DNA of 64,000 nucleotides from Jiella endophytica (GCF_004519335.1 NZ_SOZD01000004.1:434001-498000), one strand, 5' to 3'; counted from the first letter of the stretch, positions 8,649 to 18,030 are shown. Numbers and translations are program-made. Notes: generated by a model not told the origin, from the letters alone.

Positions 8649-10631
8649 ATGCGTCTTCAATCGGTGATGTCCATGTTTGCAAAACCCGGCCTGCAGGAGA
8701 GCGGTAGGCAGTCGGCGCCGGGCGCGCCGATGCGCGCCGCCCCGGTCACGGCCGGCTCGGGGCCGCTGTTCGACCCGATGCAGGTTCTCTTGGCGATGTG
8801 GTCGCTGCGTTGGCTGGTGATCGGCCTGACGCTGCTCGGCATTGCCGCCGGCGTGCTCATCGCGCTCGCCTCGCCGCACAAATACACCGCCGTCACCGAG
8901 ATCCTGCTCGATCCCCGCGACATCAAGCTCGTCCAGAACGAGGTGACGCCGAACGGCCTGCCGAGCGACGCGACGCTGGCGCTGATCCAGAGCCAGATCT
9001 CCGTCATCTATTCCAACACCGTCCTGCAGCGGGTCATCGACAAGGCCGATCTCGCCAACGATCCGGACTTCAGCGGCAAATCCGACGGGCTGCTTTCAAA
9101 GCTTCTCGCGCCCTTCGCCGGCAAGGAAGACCCGGCGACCGTGAGGCGCCGACAGCTGATGACCCTTGCGGCACTGCGCGAGGCCCTCAACGTCAATCGC
9201 GACGCCAAGAGCTTCGTCATCAATCTCGCGGTGACCACCCGCGATGCCGACAAATCCGCAGAGATCGCCAATCTCGTCGCCGATTCCTTCATCGATCAGC
9301 TCGCCAAGGTCCAGTCCGACACGGCCAAGCGGGCAAGCGATGCGCTCTCGTCGCGTCTCACCGAGCTGCGCCAGCGCGTGGTCGAGGCGGAGCGCGCAGT
9401 GGAGACCTACAAGCGCGAGAATCGGCTCGTCGGCGTCGGCGGCCGACTGGTCGACGACGACTACATCGTGCGCATCAACGACCAGCTCGCCAAGGCTCGC
9501 GGCGAGACAACGGCACTCCGCGTCCGCGCCGAACAGATGCGCAAGGCGAGCGTCGACGACGTCGTCAAGGGAACGCTCCCCGAAGAACTGACCTCCGACT
9601 CGCTGGCTAGGCTGCGCGACAGCTATTCCGACCTTTCGCAGCGCGTCGCCACCCTCGCCGCCACCCTCGGCCCCCGCCATCCGCGGCTGATCGCCGCCAG
9701 GGACGCGCTGGATTCGGTGCGCGACGGTATCCGCCGGGAACTCGAGCGGATCGTTTCGAGCGCCCAGACCGAGCTTGCCCGCGCCGAACAGACCGACCGG
9801 GAGCTGACCGCCCAGGTTAACGACCTCAAGGACAAGCAGCTGACCACGAGCGCCTCCTTCGTGCGGCTGCGCGAGCTCGAACGCGAGGTCGACGCCTCGC
9901 GCGCCGTCTACGAGGCCTTCCTCCTGCGCGCCCGCGAAACCGGCGAGCAGGAGCAGATGAGCACCGCCAACGTCCATGTGATCTCGTCGGCGACGCCGCC
10001 GCTCGATCCCTCGAGCACCAGCCGCAAGCTGATCGTCATCGCCAGCGCAATCGCCGGCTTCGTCGCGGGCATCGGCCTTGCCGGCGCCATCGCGCTGATC
10101 AAGGTGCTGCGGCGCTCGCTCCGCCAGACCCGCAGCCCGGTCCGCTGGGAGCCAGAAGCCGAGATCGTCCCGGCCATCGAGGCGCGGGAGCTGCGGCCCC
10201 GTGCGGCGAGCCGGGCCGACGATCTCGCCGCCGAGGTCCGCCCGACGGTGCATGTGCCACCGGAGCGGGTGACCCGCCGCGAGTCGGCCAGAGGTGCGCG
10301 CGATCCGATGGCCGGCCGCGTCGCCGAGGCGGAGGCCGCCTTTGCCGCGCATCTGCCGCCAGCGCCGGCTGCGGTCATCGCCGCGCCCGACCTCACCAGG
10401 CGCGAAGCAATCACGTCGCTGCCGCCGCGCTCGAAGTCCGAACGCGAGGCACTGCGGGAGAAATTGCGGACCATCGCCGAAGAAGCCCACCTCGACGAGC
10501 AGGACGGGGACGAGGCCGCCTACGCCATCTACAACGAGGACATCGCCCGGCTGCAGAACGACATCCTCGCGGTGAAGCGGAACCTTGCCGACGCAAGAAG
10601 CCGGCGCAACACGGGGGTTGCGCCGGCCTGA
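8649..10631 (+). CDS. Wzz/GNVR polysaccharide chain-length protein without kinase domain
   Basis: 660 residues. A Wzz-type first membrane segment lies near residues 52-75. A long periplasmic, largely coiled-coil region follows, with a GNVR-like stretch around residues 390-440 (SFVRLRELEREVDASRAVYEAFL). A second membrane segment lies near 458-485. This is the architecture of ExoP/GumC-type co-polymerases that set chain length. The roughly 175-residue cytoplasmic tail contains no Walker A motif and no tyrosine cluster, so the BY-kinase half of ExoP is absent. It may be in a separate gene outside the window. The start ATG 8649 has a weak ribosome site; ATG 8676 is an alternative. Confidence 0.87.
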   Translation: MRLQSVMSMFAKPGLQESGRQSAPGAPMRAAPVTAGSGPLFDPMQVLLAMWSLRWLVIGLTLLGIAAGVLIALASPHKYTAVTEILLDPRDIKLVQNEVTPNGLPSDATLALIQSQISVIYSNTVLQRVIDKADLANDPDFSGKSDGLLSKLLAPFAGKEDPATVRRRQLMTLAALREALNVNRDAKSFVINLAVTTRDADKSAEIANLVADSFIDQLAKVQSDTAKRASDALSSRLTELRQRVVEAERAVETYKRENRLVGVGGRLVDDDYIVRINDQLAKARGETTALRVRAEQMRKASVDDVVKGTLPEELTSDSLARLRDSYSDLSQRVATLAATLGPRHPRLIAARDALDSVRDGIRRELERIVSSAQTELARAEQTDRELTAQVNDLKDKQLTTSASFVRLRELEREVDASRAVYEAFLLRARETGEQEQMSTANVHVISSATPPLDPSSTSRKLIVIASAIAGFVAGIGLAGAIALIKVLRRSLRQTRSPVRWEPEAEIVPAIEARELRPRAASRADDLAAEVRPTVHVPPERVTRRESARGARDPMAGRVAEAEAAFAAHLPPAPAAVIAAPDLTRREAITSLPPRSKSEREALREKLRTIAEEAHLDEQDGDEAAYAIYNEDIARLQNDILAVKRNLADARSRRNTGVAPA

Positions 10632-10632
10632 A

Positions 10633-10652
10633 GCATGATCCCGAGATCATGC
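10633..10652. repeat. 8-bp inverted repeat after the chain-length gene
   Basis: GCATGATC-CCGA-GATCATGC is a perfect stem with a four-base loop that starts two bases after the stop codon at 10631. It could form a small hairpin in the transcript, but no T-run follows, so a terminator role is uncertain. Confidence 0.4.
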
Positions 10653-10675
10653 GAGGTCTGGGGGGAGCGCGGGAT

Positions 10676-10692
10676 GATGAGCCGGGCTCATC
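10676..10692. repeat. Short palindrome GATGAGCC-G-GGCTCATC
   Basis: A perfect 8-bp palindrome with one central base lies between two convergent genes. Position and symmetry fit a small hairpin between convergent transcripts; nothing else supports a function. Confidence 0.3.
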
Positions 10693-10734
10693 TCCTCACA
10701 CTCTCACTCTCCTTCGACAAGGAGCCTACATCCG

Positions 10735-11298
10735 TCAGGCGACCTTGCGGTCCGGGTGACGGCCCTCCTCGACCTCCTCGATGATCTTCGAGATGAAGGC
10801 CGGAAGATCGTCCGGATTGCGCGAAGTAATCAGCGCCTCGTGGCAGACCACCTCTTCGTCGCGCCAGTTGCCGCCGGCATTGACGACATCGGTCCTGATC
10901 GACTTGTAGGAGGTAACGTCCCGGCCGCGCACGACGTCGGCCTCGATGAGCAGCCAGGGGGCGTGGCAGATCGCCGCCAGCGGCTTCTTGGAATTGAAGA
11001 ACTCGCGCACGAAGCTGACCACCTTCGGATCGGCGCGCAGCTTGTCCGGGTTGATCTGGCCGCCCGGCAGCACGAGGCCGTCATAGTCGGCGGTGCGGAC
11101 CTCGGAAAGCTGCTTGTCGACCGGGACCTTCTTGCCCCAGTGGTCCTTGTCCCAGCTGGTGATCTCGCCGCTATTCGGCGACACGACGTGGACGGTGGCG
11201 CCCGCCTCGCGCAGCTTCGCCAGCGGTTCGGTCAGCTCGGATTCCTCGAAGCCGTCGGTGGCGAGAATGGCGATCTTGGCGTCCTTGATATTCGGCAT
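10735..11298 (-). CDS. DJ-1/PfpI family type 1 glutamine amidotransferase-like protein
   Basis: 187 residues from ATG 11298 (MPNIKDAKIAILATDGFEESEL); an upstream extension to 11367 is basic and featureless. The nucleophile elbow AICHAPWLL carries the cysteine, and the glutamate of the family lies in GFEESEL. LVLPGGQINPD is also typical. Length and motifs match PfpI/YhbO-type stress proteins, described as proteases, glyoxalases or deglycases; which applies here cannot be told. It stands alone, convergent with the EPS locus. Confidence 0.9.
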   Translation of the reverse strand: MPNIKDAKIAILATDGFEESELTEPLAKLREAGATVHVVSPNSGEITSWDKDHWGKKVPVDKQLSEVRTADYDGLVLPGGQINPDKLRADPKVVSFVREFFNSKKPLAAICHAPWLLIEADVVRGRDVTSYKSIRTDVVNAGGNWRDEEVVCHEALITSRNPDDLPAFISKIIEEVEEGRHPDRKVA

Positions 11299-11500
11299 GA
11301 TCGATGTCCCTGTCTTGCGGATGCGACGACCCTTCCGACGGCGAAGAACCGTCGGCGCGTCGTTCATCTCTGTTGGTGTTGTTGACCGGACAACGGCCGC
11401 GGTGCGGCGAAGTTCCGAGCCGAATCCGCTTTCAATTAGAGCAGGCTAGCTCCGTCGCGGCGGAGGATGGCGGCCGTTCCGGCCGGCCCGGCGGCAGATG

Positions 11501-12016
11501 TCAGCTGTCGTCGTCCACCGCCGCCACGGCGAGGCGCAGCGGAAACCCGGCGCGCACCATCGCGGCGATCTCCTTGTCGCGGCGATGCTCCCGGCCCGGC
11601 CCGCGATGCGGCCCGAAGCGGCGCCGCCTGGCATAGGCCGCGGCGGCCTCCGTCTCGCTGGTTTCGTCGGCCGCCAGCGTCGCCTCGACGAGGTCGCGCG
11701 GAACGCCCTTCTCGATCAGCTTGGCCGTCGCGACCGCCCGGGAGGCGCCGCGCCTCCTGAAGCTCGCCAGCCGCGCCTCGGCATAGGCCCGGTCGTCGAC
11801 GAGGCCGAGCTCGATGAAGCGGGCAAGCGTCTCCTCGACCAGCGCCGCGTGGCGCTCCGGCTCGTCGCCGGCCGCCTGCGCCCGCCGGTAGACCTTGCGC
11901 TTCAGGACCTTGCGAAGGTTCTCGGTCGAGGTGGCATAGCGCTCGACATAGTGCGCGGCGGCCCGCATCAGCCATTCGGCGGTGACCGGTTTCGGCTGGT
12001 CGGATCGCTTGGTCAT
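11501..12016 (-). CDS. recX: RecX family regulatory protein
   Basis: 171 residues from ATG 12016 (MTKRSDQPKPVTAEWLMRAA). The protein is helical and basic, with the tandem three-helix pattern of RecX: AAHYVERYATSTENLRKVLKRKV, then FIELGLVDDRAYAEARLASFRRRG, then AKLIEKGVPRDLVE. The C-terminal half is weaker but keeps KEIAAMVRAGFPL. RecX binds the RecA filament and limits its activity during recombination and SOS. recA is not in the window. A frame extension to 12103 has no family features. Confidence 0.8.
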   Translation of the reverse strand: MTKRSDQPKPVTAEWLMRAAAHYVERYATSTENLRKVLKRKVYRRAQAAGDEPERHAALVEETLARFIELGLVDDRAYAEARLASFRRRGASRAVATAKLIEKGVPRDLVEATLAADETSETEAAAAYARRRRFGPHRGPGREHRRDKEIAAMVRAGFPLRLAVAAVDDDS

Positions 12017-12121
12017 CCCCGTCTCATAGGCCCTGCGCGACGCGCCATGCAATGCGGCCTGTGGTCGCCTTGGCCGCGCAAGCCGCGGCCGCCCGCCGGC
12101 CAAGAGCTGTCAGAGTGGTTC

Positions 12122-12174
12122 GATTCCGACATTTACGTCCGTCTTGGATCGGGCTCGCGGCAAATGTCGGAATC
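12122..12174. repeat. 13-bp perfect inverted repeat between lysR and recX
   Basis: GATTCCGACATTT at 12122-12134 is exactly reversed and complemented at 12162-12174, with 27 bases between. It lies downstream of the LysR stop and upstream of recX, both on the minus strand. It could form a long hairpin, or be a remnant of a small mobile palindromic element. Confidence 0.6.
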
Positions 12175-12214
12175 AAAGGACCACCAGGTCGATCTCTGTT
12201 TCGAGTGCAGCTTT

Positions 12215-13156
12215 CTAGGCAGCATCGACGAAGTCGGCGAGGCTGACGCAGGTGCCCCGCAACAGCTGTCGCAGCTGGGCATGGGCGAAGTCGATGAAGA
12301 CCCGCACGGCCGGGAGCATCGCCCGCCGCGAGGTGAAGGCGATGTGCAGCGTCTCCTCCTCGCCCGCCCAGTCGGGGAGCACCCGGACGAGATCGCCGCT
12401 GCGGATCATGCTCGCGGTGAACTGCTGCGGCAACAGCGCGATGCCGCCGTCGTTCTTCGCCGCCTGGGCATGCACGGACAGGGACGGCGAGACGATTCGC
12501 GGGGCGATCTCCACCGTCCGCATTTCGCCGGTGCGATGCAGCAGCCGCCACTGTTCGCCGTCCTGGCCGAGACGGCCGATGGTCTGAAGCCGGGTGAGAT
12601 CGTCGGGCGTCACCGGCTTGCCGGCCGAGGCGAGATAGCCGGGGCTGGCAACGAGGCCGGATTCGATCTCGGCAATCCGCTTCACCACCAGATCGGAATC
12701 GCCCGGCTGATCGAGGCGGCCGCCGCGGATCGCCACGTCGACATGTTCCTCGGCGAGATCGAACCGGCGCATGCCGATGAGCAGCCTCACCTGCACCTTC
12801 GGATACTGGGCGAGGAAGCTCGGCAGGTTGGCACCGAGCGTCGCGGCACAGGCGCCAGGCAGTGAACTCACCGTCACCATGCCGCGCGGCTCGGCGCTGA
12901 GCGACGTCGCCATCATCTCGGCGGACTGCAATTCCATGACAGCCGTACGACACTTTTCGTAGAAATCCTGGCCGATGGCCGTGACCGTGAAGCTGTGTGT
13001 CGTGCGCTCGATCAGCCTGACGCCAAGATCTTGTTCCAATGCCAGAATCCGCCGCGACAGGGTCGATTTCGCGACGCCGATGTCCCGCGCGGCAGCGTTG
13101 AAACCGCCATTTCTGACGACGGCTTCGAAATAGCGGAAATCATTGAGGTCGTGCAT
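12215..13156 (-). CDS. LysR family transcriptional regulator
   Basis: 313 residues from ATG 13156, preceded by a GGAA ribosome site; a GTG at 13168 is the alternative. The N-terminal winged helix-turn-helix is clear (DLNDFRYFEAVVRNGGFNAAARDIGVAKSTLSRR, residues 3-37). A linker helix and a two-lobed effector-binding domain from about residue 90 follow, with a typical VKRIAEIESGLVASPGYL segment. LysR proteins usually control a neighbouring divergent gene. Here that is the small secreted protein gene at 13303, with a palindrome in the shared upstream region. The effector is unknown. Confidence 0.93.
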   Translation of the reverse strand: MHDLNDFRYFEAVVRNGGFNAAARDIGVAKSTLSRRILALEQDLGVRLIERTTHSFTVTAIGQDFYEKCRTAVMELQSAEMMATSLSAEPRGMVTVSSLPGACAATLGANLPSFLAQYPKVQVRLLIGMRRFDLAEEHVDVAIRGGRLDQPGDSDLVVKRIAEIESGLVASPGYLASAGKPVTPDDLTRLQTIGRLGQDGEQWRLLHRTGEMRTVEIAPRIVSPSLSVHAQAAKNDGGIALLPQQFTASMIRSGDLVRVLPDWAGEEETLHIAFTSRRAMLPAVRVFIDFAHAQLRQLLRGTCVSLADFVDAA

Positions 13157-13171
13157 CTTGCGTTCCACTCA

Positions 13172-13188
13172 TGGGACGAGATGTCCCA
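13172..13188. promoter_or_regulatory. Candidate LysR-type operator palindrome
   Basis: TGGGAC-GAGAT-GTCCCA is a perfect 6-bp dyad with a five-base spacer, 16 bases upstream of the LysR start and between it and the divergent gene at 13303. A related half-site GTCCCA recurs about 25 bases on. LysR autoregulatory sites usually sit in this place; binding is inferred. Confidence 0.5.
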
Positions 13189-13302
13189 AACGCATGTCTA
13201 CAGCGGTTCGTGTCCCAATCATAGACCAAGGGTAGGACAGCCGGCGTCGAATCGTGACGTCGGCGCGGGTCCCGATTTGGTAGGAAGAGTGGGAATATCG
13301 AA

Positions 13303-13599
13303 ATGAAGACGCTTTTGACGCTCGCGGTCGCCCTTGGCGGCCTTGCCGCCGCCCCGGTCGCATCGAACGCCGCCGGCCTCGTCCCGGGATCCGGCGCCGA
13401 CTTCACCCCCGCCCCGAAGGTCGAAACCGTGACCAAGGCGCGGTCCGACGACAACATGACCACCAGCTCGACACGCACCTATGGCGCGACGCGCCGGCTG
13501 CCGGTCTCCGCCCAGCAGCAGAAGGCCGAGTCGGATTCGACCGTTCACCAGCGCCCGTCGATCCTGGTGCCGGGCTCGGGTGCCGACTTCAGCCAGTAA
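13303..13599 (+). CDS. Small secreted protein with duplicated VPGSGADF motif
   Basis: 98 residues. Residues 1-23 form a clear signal peptide (MKTLLTLAVALGGLAAAPVASNA, cleavage near AAG). The mature part is polar, with no membrane segment. The sequence LVPGSGADF appears right after the signal peptide and again at the very C-terminus, so the mature protein is bracketed by the same motif. No family is recognised. The gene is divergent from the LysR regulator and may be its target. Confidence 0.7.
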   Translation: MKTLLTLAVALGGLAAAPVASNAAGLVPGSGADFTPAPKVETVTKARSDDNMTTSSTRTYGATRRLPVSAQQQKAESDSTVHQRPSILVPGSGADFSQ

Positions 13600-13794
13600 C
13601 GGCCGCCTCCCCAGACCGATCGTCCGGCCCGGCCGGGCGATCGCCAGCATGCCCGATGCGCTTCGCCTTTACGGCGGAGCGCATCTGCTTTTGGGACGGC
13701 AGGCGGGGTGCAGACTGCTCACCTGGCGCTCCGACCAGGTGTTCCTCGCGGCACCCACCCGCCGTGACGCTTGCACTCACCCTAAACACCGACC

Positions 13795-14058
13795 TCAGCG
13801 GCGATCCTTCTCCGCTGCCGGCACATAGCGGCTGTTGGCGCGCGGCGGATGCTCCGCAATGCCGGCCACCCAGTCGAAGAACCGGGCGACGGCGACCGAA
13901 TCCGTCTTGTTGGCGACGATGTCCTTCTGCGGAAACTCCTTCAGCGCCCGGTAGCGGCGAAGGGCCCGCTCGGAGAGGCCGAAAAAGGCGCGCAGCTCCT
14001 TGTCGGACATGAAGCGCGGCCAGTGCGGGGTGGTTTCCTCGGACATCGCCGAAGACAT
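13795..14058 (-). CDS. Small hypothetical protein, possible helix-turn-helix
   Basis: 87 residues. FMSDKELRAFFGLSERALRRYRALKEFP reads like a helix-turn-helix of the AlpA/excisionase kind, in which a short DNA-reading domain precedes a variable tail. Starts at 14058 and 14046 are both possible; neither has a strong ribosome site. It lies just downstream of the oxidoreductase gene on the same strand. Function unknown. Confidence 0.5.
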   Translation of the reverse strand: MSSAMSEETTPHWPRFMSDKELRAFFGLSERALRRYRALKEFPQKDIVANKTDSVAVARFFDWVAGIAEHPPRANSRYVPAAEKDRR

Positions 14059-14101
14059 GCCCGCGCCGCTGGCGATTGTCCATCCCGGCGGATGGGAGGT
14101 G

Positions 14102-17100
14102 CTATTCGGCCGCCTCGGCCATCGGTCTTGACGCGGTCAACGCAGCCTCAGCCGCCTGGCGGCGCCGCTCTGCCGCTTCGGCCTTCCGGCGCCGCACCGG
14201 GCCGAAGCCGTTGATCCCCTCCGGCCATTTCGCCAGATCCAGGGCGGCGGCATGATTGTCCGCCGTCAGGCGAGAGACGATCGTCTCGATGCTTTGCCGA
14301 TAGGCTTCGAGCTGCGCCCGCTGCTCCCGGCGCTCGGACGAGAAGCGGAACGGATCGATCGCCGTGCCCCGCAGCCGCCGCATCGCGCCGAGCAGCCGGA
14401 AGCCGGTCATCATCCAGCCGCCGAAGGCTCGCTTCCTCGGCCGCCCCGCCGGGCCGTCTTCGCCGAAGACCGGCGGCGCGAGATGAAAGGTCAGCCGCTG
14501 ATGGCGGTCGAAGCTTTCGGCGAGCTGCGCCTCGAAGCCGCCGTCGGCATAGAGCCGGGCCACCTCGTATTCGTCCTTGATCGTCATCAGCCGGTAGAGC
14601 TCGCGGGCGACGACCCAGGCGATCTCCTGACGGCCCGGCGCCACGTGGCCCTCGGCTTCGCGGACCTTCGCGACCGTCGCCTCGTAGGCGCTCGCATAGG
14701 CGGCGTTCTGATAGGCCGTCAGGTCGTCGATGCGCCGGGCGACCGCCTCGTCGAGAGTTTCCGAGCGTCGGCGGTGGTCCAGCCGGGCCCGCGCCGGCTC
14801 CCTCTCCGCAGGCAGCGCGGCCGGATCGGCATGGAGCGCCCGCCCCCACTCGAAGGCTATAAGATTGGTCTCGACGTCGACGCCGTTCAGCCGGATCGCC
14901 TCGCGCAGCGCCGTTCCCGACACCGGCAACTCGCCGGTCTGGAAGGCCATGCCGAGCATCAGCGTATTGGCGAAGATGGTGTTGCCGAAGAGCCGAGTGG
15001 CGGCAGCCTCGGCGTCGATCCTCGTCACCCTGTCGCGGCCGGCCGCGGCCTCGATCGCCTCGACCAGCCGACGGTTGGGGAAGGAGAAGTCGACATTGCG
15101 GGTGAACTCGCCGGACAACGTCTCGTGGCAGTCGAGCACCACCGCGGTCTCGCCCCGGCGGATTGCGGCGCGCACCTTCGCCGAGCCGGCGGTGACGAGG
15201 TCGCAGCCGATCACCAGCCGCGCCTCGCCGGCGGCGACTCGGATCGCCTTGACGTCCTCCCGGCGGGGGGCGATGCGCACATGGCTGGTCACCGGCCCGC
15301 CCTTCTGGGCAAGGCCTGCCATGTCGATGACGCCGGCACCATGGCCGTCGACATGGGCCGCCATGGCGATCAGCGCACCGATGGTGACGACGCCGGTGCC
15401 GCCGACGCCGGTGATGACGATGCCGACCGAGCCCGACGGCCCGCGAAATTCGGGTTCCGACGTCTCGGGCGCGTCGAGCCTTCCGGTCTGCGGCATCTTC
15501 AACGCCGCGCCGTGGACGGTCACCAATGCCGGGCAGAAGCCGTCGAGGCAGGAGAAGTCCTTGTTGCAGGCCGACTGGTCGATCTGCCGCTTGCGCCCGA
15601 ACTCCGTCTCGACCGCGGCGATGGCGACGCAGTTCGACTGGACCCCGCAGTCGCCGCAGCCCTCGCAGACCCGCTCGTTGATGACGACGCGGCGATCGGG
15701 ATCGGGAAACTGCCCGCGCTTCCGGCGCCGGCGCTTCTCGGCGGCGCAGGTCTGGTCGTAGATGAGGACGGTGAGCCCCGGCGTTTCCGCCAGCTCGCGC
15801 TGCACGCTGTCGAGGTCGCGGCGATGGTGAAAGCGCGTGCCGGCCGGCATCAGCGGAGCGCCGCGATGCTTGTCCGGCTCGTCCGAGACGACGACGATCC
15901 GCCTGGCTCCCTCGGCCGCCACCTGCGCAGCGATCATCGGCACGCTCAGCCCGCCTTCGTGAGCCTGGCCGCCGGTCATCGCCACCGCATCGTTGTAGAG
16001 GATCTTGTAGGTGACGTTGGCGCCGGACGCGGCAGCCGCCCTCAGCGCCAGGAGGCCGGAATGGTTGTAGGTGCCGTCGCCGATATTCTGGAAGACATGG
16101 GAGCGGGTGGAGAAGTGCCGCTCGCCGAGCCAGTTGGCGCCCTCGCCGCCCATCTGGGTGTGGCCCTCGGTCTCCCGGTCCATCCACTGGGCCATGTAGT
16201 GGCAGCCGATGCCGGCATAGGCCCGCGAGCCCTCCGGCACCCGGGTCGACGAGTTGTGCGGACAGCCGGCGCAGAAATACGGCGTGCGGGCGGCGATCTC
16301 TTGGGAACCTGAAAGATGCTTCTGCAGGGTCTCGATCCGGCCGATGCGGGCGCCGAGCGCCTCGTTCGGCCGCCGCTCGGCGATCGCCCGGCCGATGACG
16401 AGGGCGATCTCGTTGGCATCGAGCGCCCCCTTCGCCTTGAACAGCGTCTCGCCGGCAAGGTCGGTCTTGCCCACAATCGCGGGCGCACCGGCTGTGCCGT
16501 AGAGGATGTCCTTCAGCTGCGGCTCGACGACGCCGCGCTTTTCCTCGACGACGATCAGAAGTTCGAGACCCTCGGCAAACCGGCGCACGAAGGAGGGCTC
16601 CAGCGGCCAGGGTACCGCCAGCTTGCCGAGCCTGAGGCCGAAGCCGGCCGCCGCCACCTCGTCGATATCGAGGGCGGCCAGCGCCTGCTCGACATCGAGC
16701 CAGGACTTGCCGAGCGACAGGATGCCGATCCGCGGCGACCGGCCACCGGAATGGACGATCCGGTCGAGACCGTTCGCCGCGACGAAGGCGCGCGCCGCCG
16801 GCAGGCGGTGCTCGTGCAGCATCGCCTCCTGCTCGAGCGGGTGGGCGGTCCGGCGGATGTTGCGGAAGGCGGGCGGAGCCTCATCCTCGGGAAGGACGAA
16901 GCCGAGGCGATCGCAGGCGGCGTTCACCGTCGCGGTCGATTCCACCGTGTCCTTGATCAGCTTCATCGTCGTCCACAGCCCGGAAAAGCGCGACAACGCG
17001 TAGGCAGCAAGGCCGAAATCGAGGATTTCCTGGACGCCGGCCGGGTGGAAGACCGGCATCATCGCGTCGATCGCGGCAAATTCCGACTGATGGGCGGAGG

Positions 17101-17560
17101 TCGAGGATTCGCAGGTATGGTCGTCGCCGAGCAGCGCGATGACCCCGCCATGGCGGGACGTGCCGGCGAGATTGGCGTGGCGAAAGGCATCCCCCGAGCG
17201 ATCGACGCCCGGGCCCTTGGCGTACCAGAGGCCGAAGACGCCGTCGTAGCGCCCCTCGCCGCGGATCTCTGCCTGCTGCGCGCCCCAGAGGGCGGTCGCA
17301 GCCAGATCCTCGTTGATCGCCGGCTCGAAGACGACGCGGCATGCCGAAAGCTCGCGACCTGCGCGAATGAACTGCTGATCGATGCCGCCGAGCGGCGAGC
17401 CGCGATAGCCGGTGACGTAGCCTGCGGTCGAAAGCCCCGCCGCCCGGTCGCGGGCGGCCTGCATCAGCATCAGCCGGACGACCGCCTGGGGCCCGGACAA
17501 AAGCACGTCTTCGACGGAAAGGTCGAACCTGTCGCCGAGCGCGACGCGGCGAATGGTCAT
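14102..17560 (-). CDS. Indolepyruvate:ferredoxin oxidoreductase family protein, fused subunits
   Basis: About 1152 residues from ATG 17560 (adjacent ATG at 17563), behind a strong GAGGAGG site. The N-terminal third is the pyrimidine-binding pyruvate oxidoreductase fold (YVTGYRGSPLGGIDQQF). The middle has the thiamin-diphosphate domain (CAGCPHN, NIGDGTYNHSG) and a cysteine-rich iron-sulphur segment with VCEGCGDCGVQSNC. Then comes the gamma domain (GVGGTGVVTIGALIAMAA, GLAQKGGPVTSHVRI). This large fused form is common in aerobic proteobacteria and is thought to oxidise 2-oxo acids from aromatic or branched amino acids to acyl-CoA. The substrate cannot be told from sequence. Upstream extension to 17656 is rejected. 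Confidence 0.92.
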   Translation of the reverse strand: MTIRRVALGDRFDLSVEDVLLSGPQAVVRLMLMQAARDRAAGLSTAGYVTGYRGSPLGGIDQQFIRAGRELSACRVVFEPAINEDLAATALWGAQQAEIRGEGRYDGVFGLWYAKGPGVDRSGDAFRHANLAGTSRHGGVIALLGDDHTCESSTSAHQSEFAAIDAMMPVFHPAGVQEILDFGLAAYALSRFSGLWTTMKLIKDTVESTATVNAACDRLGFVLPEDEAPPAFRNIRRTAHPLEQEAMLHEHRLPAARAFVAANGLDRIVHSGGRSPRIGILSLGKSWLDVEQALAALDIDEVAAAGFGLRLGKLAVPWPLEPSFVRRFAEGLELLIVVEEKRGVVEPQLKDILYGTAGAPAIVGKTDLAGETLFKAKGALDANEIALVIGRAIAERRPNEALGARIGRIETLQKHLSGSQEIAARTPYFCAGCPHNSSTRVPEGSRAYAGIGCHYMAQWMDRETEGHTQMGGEGANWLGERHFSTRSHVFQNIGDGTYNHSGLLALRAAAASGANVTYKILYNDAVAMTGGQAHEGGLSVPMIAAQVAAEGARRIVVVSDEPDKHRGAPLMPAGTRFHHRRDLDSVQRELAETPGLTVLIYDQTCAAEKRRRRKRGQFPDPDRRVVINERVCEGCGDCGVQSNCVAIAAVETEFGRKRQIDQSACNKDFSCLDGFCPALVTVHGAALKMPQTGRLDAPETSEPEFRGPSGSVGIVITGVGGTGVVTIGALIAMAAHVDGHGAGVIDMAGLAQKGGPVTSHVRIAPRREDVKAIRVAAGEARLVIGCDLVTAGSAKVRAAIRRGETAVVLDCHETLSGEFTRNVDFSFPNRRLVEAIEAAAGRDRVTRIDAEAAATRLFGNTIFANTLMLGMAFQTGELPVSGTALREAIRLNGVDVETNLIAFEWGRALHADPAALPAEREPARARLDHRRRSETLDEAVARRIDDLTAYQNAAYASAYEATVAKVREAEGHVAPGRQEIAWVVARELYRLMTIKDEYEVARLYADGGFEAQLAESFDRHQRLTFHLAPPVFGEDGPAGRPRKRAFGGWMMTGFRLLGAMRRLRGTAIDPFRFSSERREQRAQLEAYRQSIETIVSRLTADNHAAALDLAKWPEGINGFGPVRRRKAEAAERRRQAAEAALTASRPMAEAAE

Positions 17561-18030
17561 CATTCTCCTCCTCGGAGCTCTCGGCGCCTCCCCGCGCCGC
17601 GACCGGTTTGCCGGTTCGCTCCTGATTTCAGATGGTTGTCTGCCTTCCAAAGGCAATCGTCAAAGACTTTTGCAGCTGTCTTCGCGCCATTCGACGCGGA
17701 CGCGGCAGGACATCCATGCCGGCGCATCCGACCGCGGGACAGAATTGGCAGTGACGCCCTCGCTGCAAGCGCCGCGGCCACGACGTCAGCTGCAACGGCT
17801 GTCAAGCATCAACGATCATCTCGCCTGACCTTTGCCGGGCCGCCCGAGCACTTGCACAACCTCGTGAATTTGCTTAACGCAACCGGACTTTCGGGCGCGA
17901 CGCGCAGGCCGCGAGCGCCCTCCTGACAGCCAGCCTTCCCGGGCCGGTTCGACAAAGATGAATCGGAGGACGGCGGGCGCGTGCGAGCACAGCCGAGCGT
18001 CGATCCCCGGCGATTGGGGGAAAACGCCGC
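17561..18030. other. Divergent intergenic region
   Basis: 470 bases between the oxidoreductase gene and the TRAP permease genes. Apart from ribosome sites at each end (GAGGAGG for the left gene, GGGGGAAAA for the right gene), no strong dyad, repeat or small gene is seen. It presumably holds both promoters. Confidence 0.5.
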
